This document shows positions 37,266 to 47,289 of a stretch of 64,000 nt of DNA, piece after piece; the stretch's first letter is position 1; each line of letters begins with the position of its first letter. The notes under the pieces were generated by a model that ran no database searches, was not told where the DNA came from, and saw only the letters and a program-made list of their open reading frames with translations. The translations under genes were made by a program, and so were the position numbers. Source of the stretch: Leptospira limi (lineage in GTDB: Bacteria > Spirochaetota > Leptospiria > Leptospirales > Leptospiraceae). The stretch is taken from assembly GCF_026151395.1 (NCBI RefSeq), contig NZ_JAMQPV010000001.1, positions 372,001 to 436,000 of the forward strand. The letters run 5' to 3'.

Positions 37266-38198
37266 ATGGCAAAAAGAATTCTCATAACGGGGGGAGCTGG
37301 GTTCATCGGGTCTCATTTAGCAGAAAGACTGCTCAATGCTGGAAACAAAATCATTGTTTTAGACAATTTTCACACTGGTAGAAAAGAAAATCTCACTCAC
37401 CTACTTTCCAATCCTAATTTTGAACTCATCCGTCACGACATCACAGATCCAATCAAATTAGAAGTGGATCAAATTTATAACATGGCATGTCCTGCATCAC
37501 CTGTCCATTACCAAAGTAACCCCATCAAAACCGTAAAAACAAACGTGTTAGGTACGATGAATATGTTGGGTCTTGCCAAACGAGTTAAAGCAAGGATCCT
37601 ACAAGCAAGTACTTCAGAAGTATATGGTAACCCACTCGAACACCCTCAAACGGAGTCGTATTGGGGAAATGTGAATACCATCGGTATTCGTAGTTGTTAC
37701 GATGAAGGGAAACGTGTGGCAGAAACTTTGTGTTTTGATTACCACAGACAACATGGGGTTGAAATCCGAGTCATTCGCATTTTTAATACATATGGCCCAA
37801 GAATGATACCAGATGATGGACGGGTTGTCAGTAATTTTATCGTACAAGCGTTACGTGGTGAAGATATCACGATTTATGGTGATGGAAGCCAAACTCGGTC
37901 TTTTTGTTTTGTGGATGATCTCGTAAAAGGTATCATCGATATGATGAACGTTGAAAATTTTGTGGGTCCAGTCAATCTAGGTAACGACGGTGAATTTACT
38001 GTCAAAGAACTAGCAGAACTAGTGATCAAAGAAACTGGAAGTAAATCAAAAATAATTTACCTTCCACTCCCTCAAGATGATCCAACAAGAAGAAAGCCAA
38101 ACTTAAGTTTGGCGAAAGAAAAACTGAATTATACTACCACTGTTCCACTCGTGGAAGGTGTAAAAAAAACCATCGAATATTTTAGCAAAAGAGTATAA
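37266..38198 (+). CDS. NAD-dependent epimerase/dehydratase, UDP-xylose-synthase-like
   Basis: This extended SDR has the Rossmann motif [10 protein letters not shown] (8-17) and the catalytic Tyr145-xxx-Lys149 in SCYDEGKR. The stretch [20 protein letters not shown] is characteristic of UDP-glucuronate decarboxylases (UXS). At 310 residues it has the length of the soluble bacterial enzymes. It would make UDP-xylose from UDP-glucuronate for surface polysaccharide. A related dehydratase role is possible. pntAA follows with one base between. Confidence 0.85.
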   Translation: MAKRILITGGAGFIGSHLAERLLNAGNKIIVLDNFHTGRKENLTHLLSNPNFELIRHDITDPIKLEVDQIYNMACPASPVHYQSNPIKTVKTNVLGTMNMLGLAKRVKARILQASTSEVYGNPLEHPQTESYWGNVNTIGIRSCYDEGKRVAETLCFDYHRQHGVEIRVIRIFNTYGPRMIPDDGRVVSNFIVQALRGEDITIYGDGSQTRSFCFVDDLVKGIIDMMNVENFVGPVNLGNDGEFTVKELAELVIKETGSKSKIIYLPLPQDDPTRRKPNLSLAKEKLNYTTTVPLVEGVKKTIEYFSKRV

Positions 38199-38199
38199 A

Positions 38200-39327
38200 A
38201 TGAAAATAGGCGTAATCAAAGAACCATCGTATGAAAACCGAGTTGCAATCACACCAGATGTGATTGATCCATTGAAAAAGTTAGGCTTCAGTGTTGCGAT
38301 TGAAACTACAGCTGGAGACAGCGCATTTTTCTCAGACCAAGACTACAAAGATGTTGGTGCAACAGTGGAATCGAGAGATTCTATTTTATCTGGCTCCGAT
38401 ATCGTAGTTTCCATTCATGCATTAGATGAAGCGAGTGCTAAAAAGATTGGAAAAGATAAAATGTACATCGCTACATTATCACCATTGGCTTTCCCTAAAA
38501 AAGTGAAAGAAATTGCAGCGGCTTCATTCAAAATCTTTTCGATGGATACGATCCCAAGGATTACACGAGCACAATCTATGGATGTTCTCAGTAGCCAAGC
38601 AACGGTTTCTGGTTACAAAGCAGTTTTACTTGCTGCGTCTAACTACAGTCGATTTTTTCCAATGTTAACAACTGCTGCTGGTACAATTACACCTGCACGT
38701 GTATTAATCCTTGGAGCAGGAGTTGCAGGTTTGCAAGCGATTGCAACCTCACGTCGTTTAGGTGCAGTAGTTGATGTTTTTGATACTCGACCAGAAGTTA
38801 AAGAACAGTGTATGTCACTTGGTGCGAAGTTTGTTGAAGTGGAAGGTGCAGCAGATGCATCCAATACTGGTGGTTATGCGGTAGAACAATCGGAAGACTA
38901 CCAAAGACGCCAAAAAGAAGCAATTGCAAAGTTTGCCGAAAAAGCAGATATCATCATTACTACGGCGCTCATTCCTGGAAAACGTGCACCTCTTCTGATT
39001 ACAAAAGAGATGGTTGATAAAATGAGACAAGGTTCTGTCATTGTAGATCTTGCAGCAGTAAACGGTGGAAACTGTGAATTAACTGAAAATGATAAAACCA
39101 TTGTTTACAAAGGGATCACAATCATTGGGAATTCAAACCTACAAAGTACACAACCAATGGATGCAAGTAAAATGTATGCAAAGAACATTGTGAACTTTCT
39201 CAAACTGTTTGTGAACAAAGAAAAACAATTTAATATCAACCTAGAAGATGAAATCATCAATGCATGTATGATTGCTGAAAATGGTTCTATCCGACACAAA
39301 CCAACACTTGCTCTTTTAGGAGAGTAA
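38200..39327 (+). CDS. pntAA: NAD(P) transhydrogenase alpha subunit, domain I only (PntAA)
   Basis: The 375-residue protein is the NAD(H)-binding domain I of proton-translocating transhydrogenase: the N-terminus MKIGVIKEPSYENRVAITPD, the Rossmann motif ILGAGVAGLQAI, and the conserved GYAVEQSEDYQRRQ loop. It lacks the membrane part, as in species with a split alpha subunit. The matching pntAB and pntB genes do not follow; a strong terminator does. The family includes alanine dehydrogenase, but the loop sequence favours PntAA. Confidence 0.9.
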   Translation: MKIGVIKEPSYENRVAITPDVIDPLKKLGFSVAIETTAGDSAFFSDQDYKDVGATVESRDSILSGSDIVVSIHALDEASAKKIGKDKMYIATLSPLAFPKKVKEIAAASFKIFSMDTIPRITRAQSMDVLSSQATVSGYKAVLLAASNYSRFFPMLTTAAGTITPARVLILGAGVAGLQAIATSRRLGAVVDVFDTRPEVKEQCMSLGAKFVEVEGAADASNTGGYAVEQSEDYQRRQKEAIAKFAEKADIIITTALIPGKRAPLLITKEMVDKMRQGSVIVDLAAVNGGNCELTENDKTIVYKGITIIGNSNLQSTQPMDASKMYAKNIVNFLKLFVNKEKQFNINLEDEIINACMIAENGSIRHKPTLALLGE

Positions 39328-39334
39328 TCTAATG

Positions 39335-39364
39335 AAAAAGGCCAGAAATATTTCTGGCCTTTTT
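39335..39364. terminator. bidirectional rho-independent terminator
   Basis: A perfect palindrome, GGCCAGAAATATTTCTGGCC (39340-39359), is flanked by AAAAA and TTTTT. It ends the UXS-pntAA transcript on the plus strand and can also stop the minus-strand operon coming from hisS. Confidence 0.92.
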
Positions 39365-39460
39365 CTGTTCTTTTTCCTTCAAAAATCGTCTTTTATCGAT
39401 ATCTAAATTTGGATCGAATGAATCCAAGTCTACAGTTCCAGAAAATTTAAAGCTAATAAC

Positions 39461-40378
39461 CTAGTTTGAAGTTGAGTTCGAATCGATCTGTTGGGGTTGG
39501 GTTCTCCATCTACGATGTACCCAAAAGTATTGCTCAGGGAATAACTTAACTTCTTCCTCTAAAGTTTTTGTCCAAAGTTCTGTATAATGGCGAATCACAT
39601 CATCCTTTTTAGGATATAACTTTTTATCAACAAATCCAAGGTCTTTTACTCTTACAATTACCTTACCATTATCACCAGCTAACACAGAATAATATAACAT
39701 TTTGGCACCAGTGAGGTATGCCATGAGAGCTGGACCTACAAACGTAGAGGCTTGTCGATTCATGAAAGGAACAAATATGCCTGCTTTACCGGCGTTTTGG
39801 TCTGCACCAAATCCAATCCAATACCCTTGTTTGAGTAGTTTGATGACTTGTGTGGATTCTTCAACAGGAACTAAAACAACACCATTTTTAGATCGCATCC
39901 TTTTCAGCAAGGTATCAACAAATGGATTTCTAACTTTTTTGTAAATACCACCACCCTTCATACGGATTCCTAAAAACTGTACTAAAATTTCCCATGTACC
40001 AAAATGTCCGGAAATTAAAATAACTCCTACACCTTCTTTTTTGGTATCTTCTTCTATTTTTAAACTGGATTCATCAAGAACAAGATACTTATTTAACCAA
40101 GCGCGCGTCATACGAGGTGCCCATAGAGTGTGTGCAAGTAAAATGCCCAAATGACGATAATGCGCTTTGACCAAATTTAAAATCTGATCCTCTGAATAAT
40201 TTGGGAATGCAAAACGAATATTTTCTGCAGCTACTTTCCTATGTTTTTTATCAAATTGATAAATTAAGTTCGTTAAAAACATCCCATAAGAAAGGCACCA
40301 TTGGTATGGCAAAATCTTAAAGGGAAAATAAAATGAATAAACTACGATGAATGATAAAAAGTATCCGATGTATTTCAT
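39461..40378 (-). CDS. lipid A biosynthesis-type (LpxL/HtrB family) acyltransferase
   Basis: The 305-residue protein from the ATG at 40378 has an N-terminal membrane helix and the HX4E catalytic motif, His125 to Glu130 in SGHFGTWE. It also has [22 protein letters not shown], close to the family GxDQ...G.FVPFFG pattern, and [10 protein letters not shown] at the end. The start overlaps the stop of the PAP2 gene (TTATGA), so they are coupled. It probably adds a secondary acyl chain to lipid A or to a phosphatidylinositol mannoside-like acceptor; lipid A is the natural choice in a spirochaete with LPS. Confidence 0.87.
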   Translation of the reverse strand: MKYIGYFLSFIVVYSFYFPFKILPYQWCLSYGMFLTNLIYQFDKKHRKVAAENIRFAFPNYSEDQILNLVKAHYRHLGILLAHTLWAPRMTRAWLNKYLVLDESSLKIEEDTKKEGVGVILISGHFGTWEILVQFLGIRMKGGGIYKKVRNPFVDTLLKRMRSKNGVVLVPVEESTQVIKLLKQGYWIGFGADQNAGKAGIFVPFMNRQASTFVGPALMAYLTGAKMLYYSVLAGDNGKVIVRVKDLGFVDKKLYPKKDDVIRHYTELWTKTLEEEVKLFPEQYFWVHRRWRTQPQQIDSNSTSN

Positions 40379-40908
40379 AAGGTTACCAAATATGGCCATA
40401 AAAAGAAATGGACTGTTACTGCAATAAGTCCAATCACAAAGCCTATGACCCATCCTCCAATAATATCACTAACAAAATGGTGTAAGGTGATCAACCTTCC
40501 CACTCCAGCAAACAAACTAAATAAAAAGAAATAGGGTGTTTCTCGAAATGCAAAAACTAGTATTGTTGCAACAACAATTGAATTTGCACTATGTGCAGAT
40601 GGAAACGAATGTTTCATATCTGGATTTGAATCCACTTTACCCATAACACTCACTAGTGGACGTTTTCTGGCGAAATACTTTTTTAATACCAAAACCAATC
40701 GATCAGTCATATACGTAAAAACCAAAACAAATGGCAGACTAAGATAAACAGGTTTGTATAGTTCACTTAAAAACATAAGTGGCAGTAAAACCAATGCAAA
40801 CATCTCTCCTCGATTGATTCGAGATAAAACCCAACTAAGGTTTTTATGATGTAAGTGTTTTTGTATCCAAGTGGATAACTTTAAATCTACTCTGCTAATC
40901 CAATTCAT
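40375..40908 (-). CDS. PAP2-family phosphatase in the hisS-acyltransferase operon
   Basis: The 177-residue membrane enzyme has the three motifs RKRP (short form of KX6RP), SFPSAHS and [12 protein letters not shown]. It overlaps hisS upstream and the LpxL-type gene downstream by 4 bp each. Leptospiral lipid A is known to lack the 4'-phosphate, so an LpxF/LpxE-like lipid A phosphatase is an attractive role next to a lipid A acyltransferase. Undecaprenyl or phosphatidylglycerol phosphatase activity is equally compatible with the sequence. Confidence 0.82.
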   Translation of the reverse strand: MNWISRVDLKLSTWIQKHLHHKNLSWVLSRINRGEMFALVLLPLMFLSELYKPVYLSLPFVLVFTYMTDRLVLVLKKYFARKRPLVSVMGKVDSNPDMKHSFPSAHSANSIVVATILVFAFRETPYFFLFSLFAGVGRLITLHHFVSDIIGGWVIGFVIGLIAVTVHFFLWPYLVTL

Positions 40909-42218
40909 TTCAAAAGCTCTTCTTTTATCTTTTGAAGTGCTTCCGAGAAACTAAATGTAAATTGGTCTCTTGTTGCCATGTCTTTTAATGTTACGGTACC
41001 AGCCTTGATTTCGTCCTCACCACGGAGCAAAATCCATCTGTATCTTTTTTTTTCAGCATAAGAAAGTTGTTTTCCCATTTTTTGAGAAACTAAGGAAACT
41101 TCGACATTGATCTTTTCTTTTCGTAATTGTTTAGCAAAATTGTGATTTTCTGCAAAAGAAGAATCATCTAACAGCGGAATGTATACAGTTGCATCATTTT
41201 TAAAACTAGGCAATAGATTATGAACTGTTAAAAAGTTCTGTAACGTTACATCCCCCAGCCCAAAACCAATCCCTGTTAACTCTTCATTGGAAAATAATCC
41301 AATGAGATTATCATACCTTCCACCACCATACAAGGAACGTTTATTTTGTGGTGATGAATCGAAGATTTCGAAAATAAATCCTGTATAATAATCGAATCCC
41401 CTTACTACAGAAGGATCAAAATGGACAATGTCTTCTAAACCAATCATATTAATCTCTTGAAACAATCCTTTGATTGCACTCAGAGTTTCTTCTTTAATTC
41501 CAGGGATTTGATTGAGTGTCTCCACAGTTGAATTTAAAAACAAATCAATTTTTGAAACAGCAGAGCTATCATTCGGAATGGTTTTGGAAACAAGAGTGAT
41601 GTATTCGTCTTGCGTGATTTTGTTTTTTTTGTCCAAAATTTTGGAAACTTCATGTGCTTGGTTTGGACTTACTTTTAATCCATCTAACAAAAATTCATCG
41701 AGTAATGATCTATGAGAAATGGTAACTTTAAAACTATTTCGAGGAGCACCAAATGCAAAGAGGATGTCACAGGCAAGGGATAATATTTCTAACTCTGCAC
41801 GACTCGTTGCAACGCCAAACATATCAACGTTTAATTGCCAATGTTCCCTGAGTCGTCCATGGCCTGGTTGTTCATAACGCCATAAATTAGGAATGGAAAA
41901 CCAACGAATTGGCCTTGGTAACTCACGTAATTTTTTTGCCACCATTCTTGCAACCGTAGGAGTCATTTCTGGTCGTATGGCAACTTCGCGATCACCCTTA
42001 TCGATAAAGTTATAAATTTGTTTTCCTACAATTTCTTCACCAGTTTTTGCTCGGTATAAATCTAAGGATTCGACCATAGGGCCGTCATACTCTTCATATC
42101 CATAAGACCTTACGACGTCTTTCATGACAGAAAAAAGATAATTCCGAAGGCGCATATCCTCAGGATAAAAATCCCGAGTTCCCTTATAATTTTCTGTAGT
42201 TAATTTCTGTTCTTTCAA
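40905..42218 (-). CDS. hisS: histidyl-tRNA synthetase
   Basis: HisS is a class II tRNA synthetase charging tRNA-His. The 437 residues include KGTRDFYPEDMRLRNYLF, motif 2 (FSIPNLWRYEQPGHGRLREH), the histidine-specific VVRGFDYYTGFIFEI and YGGGRYDNLIGLF, and motif 3 TGIGFGLG. The anticodon-binding domain is at the C-terminus. The start is TTG, supported by AGGAG seven bases upstream. It is the first gene of a three-gene operon with overlapping ends. Confidence 0.97.
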   Translation of the reverse strand: MKEQKLTTENYKGTRDFYPEDMRLRNYLFSVMKDVVRSYGYEEYDGPMVESLDLYRAKTGEEIVGKQIYNFIDKGDREVAIRPEMTPTVARMVAKKLRELPRPIRWFSIPNLWRYEQPGHGRLREHWQLNVDMFGVATSRAELEILSLACDILFAFGAPRNSFKVTISHRSLLDEFLLDGLKVSPNQAHEVSKILDKKNKITQDEYITLVSKTIPNDSSAVSKIDLFLNSTVETLNQIPGIKEETLSAIKGLFQEINMIGLEDIVHFDPSVVRGFDYYTGFIFEIFDSSPQNKRSLYGGGRYDNLIGLFSNEELTGIGFGLGDVTLQNFLTVHNLLPSFKNDATVYIPLLDDSSFAENHNFAKQLRKEKINVEVSLVSQKMGKQLSYAEKKRYRWILLRGEDEIKAGTVTLKDMATRDQFTFSFSEALQKIKEELLK

Positions 42219-42245
42219 TGTTTGGCTCCTATTGAACCACGAAGT

Positions 42246-43370
42246 TTAATTAAAAAAATCAATGAGACTATGGTAAATCTCTTTGGCTTTTTTGTCTCCG
42301 CTCACACCAGTGATCCTACCGCCTAAACGGTAAAAATCGTTCACTTCTTCTAAATGGCGTAATTCCACTGCCATCCGAATTGGTGCTTGTAATTTAAAAT
42401 TGATGTCTAAGGTAAACGAAGGTTTCACTTTCAGTGCTTTTACTATTTCCATATCACTGATTTCCAAGGCAACTCCACCTCGAGAAACGTTCAAAACGTT
42501 TTGTTTGATATCAAGAATATGGGTATTTGAATCCATAATTCTTTCCTGAAACGTACGTTCAACCTCTTTAAACAAATCCAAAACTTCGCTTGGGATTCTT
42601 GTTCTTTCGGTTTCTAATGAGAGGTATGCAAAAAAATGCATTTCCTTCATTTGTATGAATAACGGATAATAAATATACGATCCTATTTTTTTCTTCTTAT
42701 ATTCATTTACCTTATCATCTAGTAAAAACTCATCTTCAAAAGTCTTTTTAGGGTCAAATACCTCATCCGAATTGTATGATTCGAATGTTTCAGTATCCAA
42801 AATAAAAATTGGTTTTTTATGTTCCTTCAATAAATCAATTTCATCACTATGAGTTGAGGATGAAATAAAAACCACTTTCGACTGAGGATAGTTTCTAAGA
42901 ACGGTTTTTTGTATGTCAGATAGAATGACTTGCGAACTAACGCCGGTTAATTTAGAAAAATCGATATTTGTTTTTGCAATTAAAAAATTGGAAGCAACAA
43001 CATTCCCTCTTACTTTTTCATTCCGGGGATCTTGGCGAGTTGTATACGTTTGTCGACGATCAATAGCCTTTCCAAGCAAAAGATTATCTTTTTGATTTTG
43101 GATTTCGTAATCAATTTCTACATGAAAACTTGGAGTCGCTTGGATTGTAAAAATGGTCTCAATCATTTCTGGCATTGTTTCCAATTCCCAGATATGTGCT
43201 CCATCTGGACGTTCCCCTTTAAATTTCACTTTCGCCGGGGAATCATAACCTTTGAGAAATAATCCATTTCCAGCCATCATCTGTTTGAAAAATTCAGGCA
43301 AAACACGGACGGCTTCTAGAGGAACATACTCGCGTTCTTGGTCGAAATGGATTTTGACTCGATTGATCAT
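42246..43370 (-). CDS. PilZ-like protein, paralogue of the DUF1577-type gene
   Basis: The 374-residue cytoplasmic protein has a C-terminal PilZ-like barrel (LNVSRGGVALEIS, then FRLGGRI-like FYRLGGRITG), a central GAF-like region and an N-terminal domain. The middle segment DRRQTYTTRQDPR could supply the PilZ arginines. The layout matches the 390-residue protein at 26532. It follows the OmpA-like gene after one base, so they are co-transcribed. A cyclic di-GMP effector is possible but not shown. Confidence 0.6.
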   Translation of the reverse strand: MINRVKIHFDQEREYVPLEAVRVLPEFFKQMMAGNGLFLKGYDSPAKVKFKGERPDGAHIWELETMPEMIETIFTIQATPSFHVEIDYEIQNQKDNLLLGKAIDRRQTYTTRQDPRNEKVRGNVVASNFLIAKTNIDFSKLTGVSSQVILSDIQKTVLRNYPQSKVVFISSSTHSDEIDLLKEHKKPIFILDTETFESYNSDEVFDPKKTFEDEFLLDDKVNEYKKKKIGSYIYYPLFIQMKEMHFFAYLSLETERTRIPSEVLDLFKEVERTFQERIMDSNTHILDIKQNVLNVSRGGVALEISDMEIVKALKVKPSFTLDINFKLQAPIRMAVELRHLEEVNDFYRLGGRITGVSGDKKAKEIYHSLIDFFN

Positions 43371-43371
43371 G

Positions 43372-45384
43372 TTAGTCTATCTTCTTAAAATTCACACGTC
43401 TATTGCGAGATCTTCCTTCTTCTGTTTCATTGTCTGAAATTGGCTGTGAATAATGATAAGCTTGCACTTTCATTCGTTCTTTTGGTACACCTTTCAAACG
43501 CAAATACTGGTAAACAGAGAGAGCTCTATCTTCACTTAGATTGATGTTGTATTCCTTATTCCCTATATTGTCGGTATGCCCACCAATTTCAACTTTTTCA
43601 TTTTTATGTTGGATGAGGAAGTCCGCTAAAAGATCCAATTTTTTCTTATCCTCATCACTCAATGTTCGTTCGTTGAACGGGAAATAAATAATTGTATTGT
43701 ACAAATCATCAAAGTCTTTTAAATTTCGAAGGTACAATACTGTCTCTTTACCTGACATCTCTTGGATTTTATCTTTTGAAAACAAAAAGGTTTCTTCTTT
43801 AAACCCTTTGGCACGAGCCAATATCTCAAAGTCCATTGTAGGTGTTTGCTCTAAATCGAAATGACCATCAGTAGCTGATAAAGATTTTCCCTTACGTGTC
43901 AAATCATCAAAGTAAAAACAAATTGCATTTGGTATGACTAAATCTGTTTTTTTATCTTTTACTACAAATCGGATTCCTTGTATGGTTTTGTCAGGTCGAT
44001 TGTCTTTAACAGGCCGAATTGGTTGCAAAATGATTTGTGAATATTGTTCTTTGTCTTTTCCCACATTACCGCGGAGATCGAGCAATATCTCTGTTGGATG
44101 GAATCCTGGTGAAGAAACTTCCACTCGGTAGAGTTTACCTGTTTTAATTGTCGTACGAAAGTTTTCTACATCTTCTAAAGAAAGATCCCCACCGATTCGT
44201 TTTGATGTGATCACTTGGATTGGTTTTGTATCATCATAAATTTTTAAGGTTGAATCTAAACCAATCATTATGGCTTCCGATCCATCTAAGACTAGACCGC
44301 GGAATACGAAGTCATAGGTCCTTCTCAAATCCTCTGGAACCATTGTACGATAAATATCAAATTGGCCTTCACCACCAGGTCGATTGGATGAAAAATAAAA
44401 CCAAAGATCGTCATACGTTACCGATATCCCTTCATTGTCACTTTCTTCCCAAAGGCTATAAGTGGAATAATCAGAAGGTGTATCGAAAGGAAAACCCGTC
44501 GATTCGCCTGACAATGGTTGGTTGGTATTAAATGGATTGCCTAATAATTTAGGTGTTTCAAATTGCCCATTGGCTTCGTTAAATTCACTATAGTAAAAAC
44601 TGAACTTTCTATTTTTATCGCCACGGTTGGAACTAAAATACAATCTAAGCCCATCCCAATGAAAGTTGGGACTGATTTCGTCTTCACCTGTGTTGATCAC
44701 AGGACCAAGTGAAATAGGTTTTTGCCAAATACCATCTCTACATTTGATTTTTGGTTTATCAGGATTTTTTTCTGTGTCCTTTGTAATTGGTTCCCGTTTT
44801 GAAATCCATAAATCAAATCCACCAAGTCCGCCTGGCCGATTGGAGGAAAACACAACCGAACATCCATCAGGTGAAACTGCAGGCATTTTATCTTCAAAAT
44901 TTGAATTGATTTCATTCACATGAGTGGGTACAGACCAAAGACCTGTTCTTTGATTGATCTTTGTATAATAAATATTTAATCCGTCATAACCTTCTCGGTT
45001 TTTTTTGACATCTTTTTGTGTTTTATCTCGAACTGAGGTGAAGTATAGTTCGTAAGGTTTTTCTTCTTCATCAAAAAGAATCGAAAACATTCCTTCAAAA
45101 TTGGTAGTATTCAGTTCTCTGAAATTTTTAGGAGCTGACCAGACAGGCAATTTCATTCGGTCAGGAAAACTTAAGTTTTCAGAAATCCAAAGGTCCATTC
45201 CTCCTTCTCCACCAGGTCTGTTGGATTGGAAGACCAAATACCTGCCTGTTGGTGATACAATTGGATTGTATTCCACATTTTGAGTATTGAGAGGTGGGTA
45301 AAACCTTACGTCCTTCACTTTCGGAAGTGGTTGGCCGAGGATTGGAAACACCGAAATCAGTAAGGAAACAAGGAATTTTTTCAT
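43372..45384 (-). CDS. OmpA-family envelope protein with PD40 beta-propeller repeats
   Basis: The 670-residue protein has a signal peptide (about 1-18). Several TolB/PD40-type repeats are marked by the recurring (F/Y)xSNRPGGxGxxDLW or D(I/L)Y pattern near residues 55, 175, 250 and 330. A carboxypeptidase-regulatory-like middle follows, then an OmpA peptidoglycan-binding domain (about 560-670) with GGHTDNIGNKEYNINLSEDRA. The protein probably links the outer envelope to peptidoglycan. AGGAGA precedes the ATG by about eight bases. Confidence 0.87.
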   Translation of the reverse strand: MKKFLVSLLISVFPILGQPLPKVKDVRFYPPLNTQNVEYNPIVSPTGRYLVFQSNRPGGEGGMDLWISENLSFPDRMKLPVWSAPKNFRELNTTNFEGMFSILFDEEEKPYELYFTSVRDKTQKDVKKNREGYDGLNIYYTKINQRTGLWSVPTHVNEINSNFEDKMPAVSPDGCSVVFSSNRPGGLGGFDLWISKREPITKDTEKNPDKPKIKCRDGIWQKPISLGPVINTGEDEISPNFHWDGLRLYFSSNRGDKNRKFSFYYSEFNEANGQFETPKLLGNPFNTNQPLSGESTGFPFDTPSDYSTYSLWEESDNEGISVTYDDLWFYFSSNRPGGEGQFDIYRTMVPEDLRRTYDFVFRGLVLDGSEAIMIGLDSTLKIYDDTKPIQVITSKRIGGDLSLEDVENFRTTIKTGKLYRVEVSSPGFHPTEILLDLRGNVGKDKEQYSQIILQPIRPVKDNRPDKTIQGIRFVVKDKKTDLVIPNAICFYFDDLTRKGKSLSATDGHFDLEQTPTMDFEILARAKGFKEETFLFSKDKIQEMSGKETVLYLRNLKDFDDLYNTIIYFPFNERTLSDEDKKKLDLLADFLIQHKNEKVEIGGHTDNIGNKEYNINLSEDRALSVYQYLRLKGVPKERMKVQAYHYSQPISDNETEEGRSRNRRVNFKKID

Positions 45385-45477
45385 CTGCCGTCTCTCCTAT
45401 GTATCGGCTGATCGGAATTTTCTGCCAAGGGAAAAATATGGCTTTAAGTGAGAGGTTCTTAAGGAATCTTCACAATC

Positions 45478-46293
45478 ATGGCTGAAATCTTCGGAATCCT
45501 AAACATAACAACTGACTCATTTAGTGATGGAGGGAAGTATTTAAATCCAGATGAGGCCATCAAAAAAGGTACACAACTCTTACAAGAAGGTGCCGATTGG
45601 TTGGATGTTTCAGGGCAGTCCTCAAATGTAGCTGCAAGTTTGGTCACAGAAGAGGAAGAATGGAACCGTGTGGAACCAGTGATACGTTACTTTGTTCCCA
45701 AAGGTGTTCGAATCAGTTTGGATAGCTTTCGTCCCGAAGTCCAAAAAAAAGCAATTGAAGCAGGTGTTCGCTGCCTGAATGACATCACAGGATTTACCTA
45801 TGAAGGTGACCGCGATTTTTTAAAATCATATAGCCAAAAATACCCTGATTTAAAATTTATCATCATGCATTCGCATAACAGAAATATTGCGAGAATTAAA
45901 TCTACATTATCACCTGAAAAAGTAATCAAAAAAATTCAAATTTTCTTCAGAGACAGAAGGAATGAGTTATGTTCTCTAGGAATCGAGGAGTCTGCAATTT
46001 TTTTTGATCCTGGAATGGGATTTTTCCTGAGTGATGACCCAATGGTTTCCTTTCGAGTTTTGCAAGACTTAGAAATCTTAAAATTAGAATTCCCTCAGCT
46101 CATGGTAAGTGTTTCAAGAAAGTCTTTTTTAGGAAATGTATTGGGAAACTTACCTGTTGAAGACCGAGAATTTGCCACCCTCGCATGTGAACTTCATTTG
46201 TTAAAAAATAAAATTCCATTCATTCGAACGCATAACGTCCTTAAGTTGAGGCAAGCAGAAAAAATTTGGAACTTATGCCAAGAAAATGAATAA
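45478..46293 (+). CDS. folP: dihydropteroate synthase-like protein with altered pterin loop
   Basis: The 271-residue TIM-barrel protein matches DHPS: ILNITTDSFSDGGKY, LDSFRPEVQKKAIEAG, NDITGF, FFDPGMGF and SVSRKSFLG. The second loop, normally DxGGxSTRPG, reads DVSGQSSNVAAS, so the conserved Thr-Arg-Pro that contacts pyrophosphate/pABA is Ser49-Asn50-Val51. The MHMQG loop reads MHSHN. It may be a functional but divergent folate enzyme or a DHPS-like protein with another pterin substrate. AAGGA lies about ten bases before the ATG. Confidence 0.8.
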   Translation: MAEIFGILNITTDSFSDGGKYLNPDEAIKKGTQLLQEGADWLDVSGQSSNVAASLVTEEEEWNRVEPVIRYFVPKGVRISLDSFRPEVQKKAIEAGVRCLNDITGFTYEGDRDFLKSYSQKYPDLKFIIMHSHNRNIARIKSTLSPEKVIKKIQIFFRDRRNELCSLGIEESAIFFDPGMGFFLSDDPMVSFRVLQDLEILKLEFPQLMVSVSRKSFLGNVLGNLPVEDREFATLACELHLLKNKIPFIRTHNVLKLRQAEKIWNLCQENE

Positions 46294-46364
46294 ATCCAAT
46301 CCTAAGTGATGAATTCATTCTTTCCTTTAAAATCAATGATTATGAATAGAAAATTGTTTTTAGT

Positions 46365-47288
46365 TTAACTTCTTCCAGAACGAATTGCCTTTCGAACATC
46401 TTTCCCTTCTTTCGATAAGGTTGGGAAAAAAACTGATTCAGGGACTGAATATCCTTTTTCCTTGGCTTTACGATAATATGGTAACAAGGAATCCCATTTT
46501 GGATTGTCATTTATAACTAGAAGTGTGTCTCTCCAAAGTTCCAAAAAATTGATATCTGATTTTTCATTTGTAGAAGCTGATTCAGCCCACTTGAGCGCGA
46601 TCTCATACCGCCCCAATTCATAATTCCCTTTTAAAAAGTAAAAATGGAAATCTTTGTTTTTTTTTGCAGAAACTTCTAATGATTTTGCATAATCTAGTAA
46701 ACTATACCAATTCCCTTTGTGGACTTGAATGTCTGCCATTCCATACAAAGCATTTTCATGGAATGGTACAACTTCTAAAATTTGGTTAAAATAACCTTCT
46801 GCAAATTGGAAATTTCCAACTTGTAGATAATAATTAGCAAGTTCTTCATAAGCAAATAATTCCCAACCTTTGACACGCGAGAGTGCATCCAAAAGGATTA
46901 CTTTTTCTTCCAATCGTAACCGAAATTCTAACTCTTTTAAAATTGATTGGTAAGTAACCGAACTACGAGAAGGTGACTCTTTGGTTACCTTCTGTTTTAG
47001 AACTTCATATTCATCTAACAAAAAATAAAATCGTAATCGATTGAGGTGTAAAGATACATCGTTAGGATTTGATAGTATACAATTGTCCCAAGTGGCAGCG
47101 GCAGAATCTAACTGCATGGATTTTGTGAAACGAATTCCTTCTTCATTACATTCTTTTGCTTTTGGATCAGTAGATTCTAAAAATAAGGTATCTGATTCGA
47201 GTACATCTTGTTTGGCGATTGGATAACGACAATTTTCCAATCCTAAAATCAAAAAAATGGCAAAAGAAAAATAAATGGAAGGTTTCAA
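46365..47288 (-). CDS. TPR lipoprotein
   Basis: The 307-residue protein starts at a TTG right after the upstream TPR gene. It has a lipoprotein signal with Cys20 in LGLENC. The mature part is made of helical repeats of TPR type (for example NPNDVSLHLNRLRFYFLLDE and YFNQILEVVPFHENALYG). It probably serves as a protein-protein scaffold at the membrane. Only one base separates the two genes, so they form an operon. Confidence 0.75.
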   Translation of the reverse strand: MKPSIYFSFAIFLILGLENCRYPIAKQDVLESDTLFLESTDPKAKECNEEGIRFTKSMQLDSAAATWDNCILSNPNDVSLHLNRLRFYFLLDEYEVLKQKVTKESPSRSSVTYQSILKELEFRLRLEEKVILLDALSRVKGWELFAYEELANYYLQVGNFQFAEGYFNQILEVVPFHENALYGMADIQVHKGNWYSLLDYAKSLEVSAKKNKDFHFYFLKGNYELGRYEIALKWAESASTNEKSDINFLELWRDTLLVINDNPKWDSLLPYYRKAKEKGYSVPESVFFPTLSKEGKDVRKAIRSGRS

Positions 47289-47289
47289 T

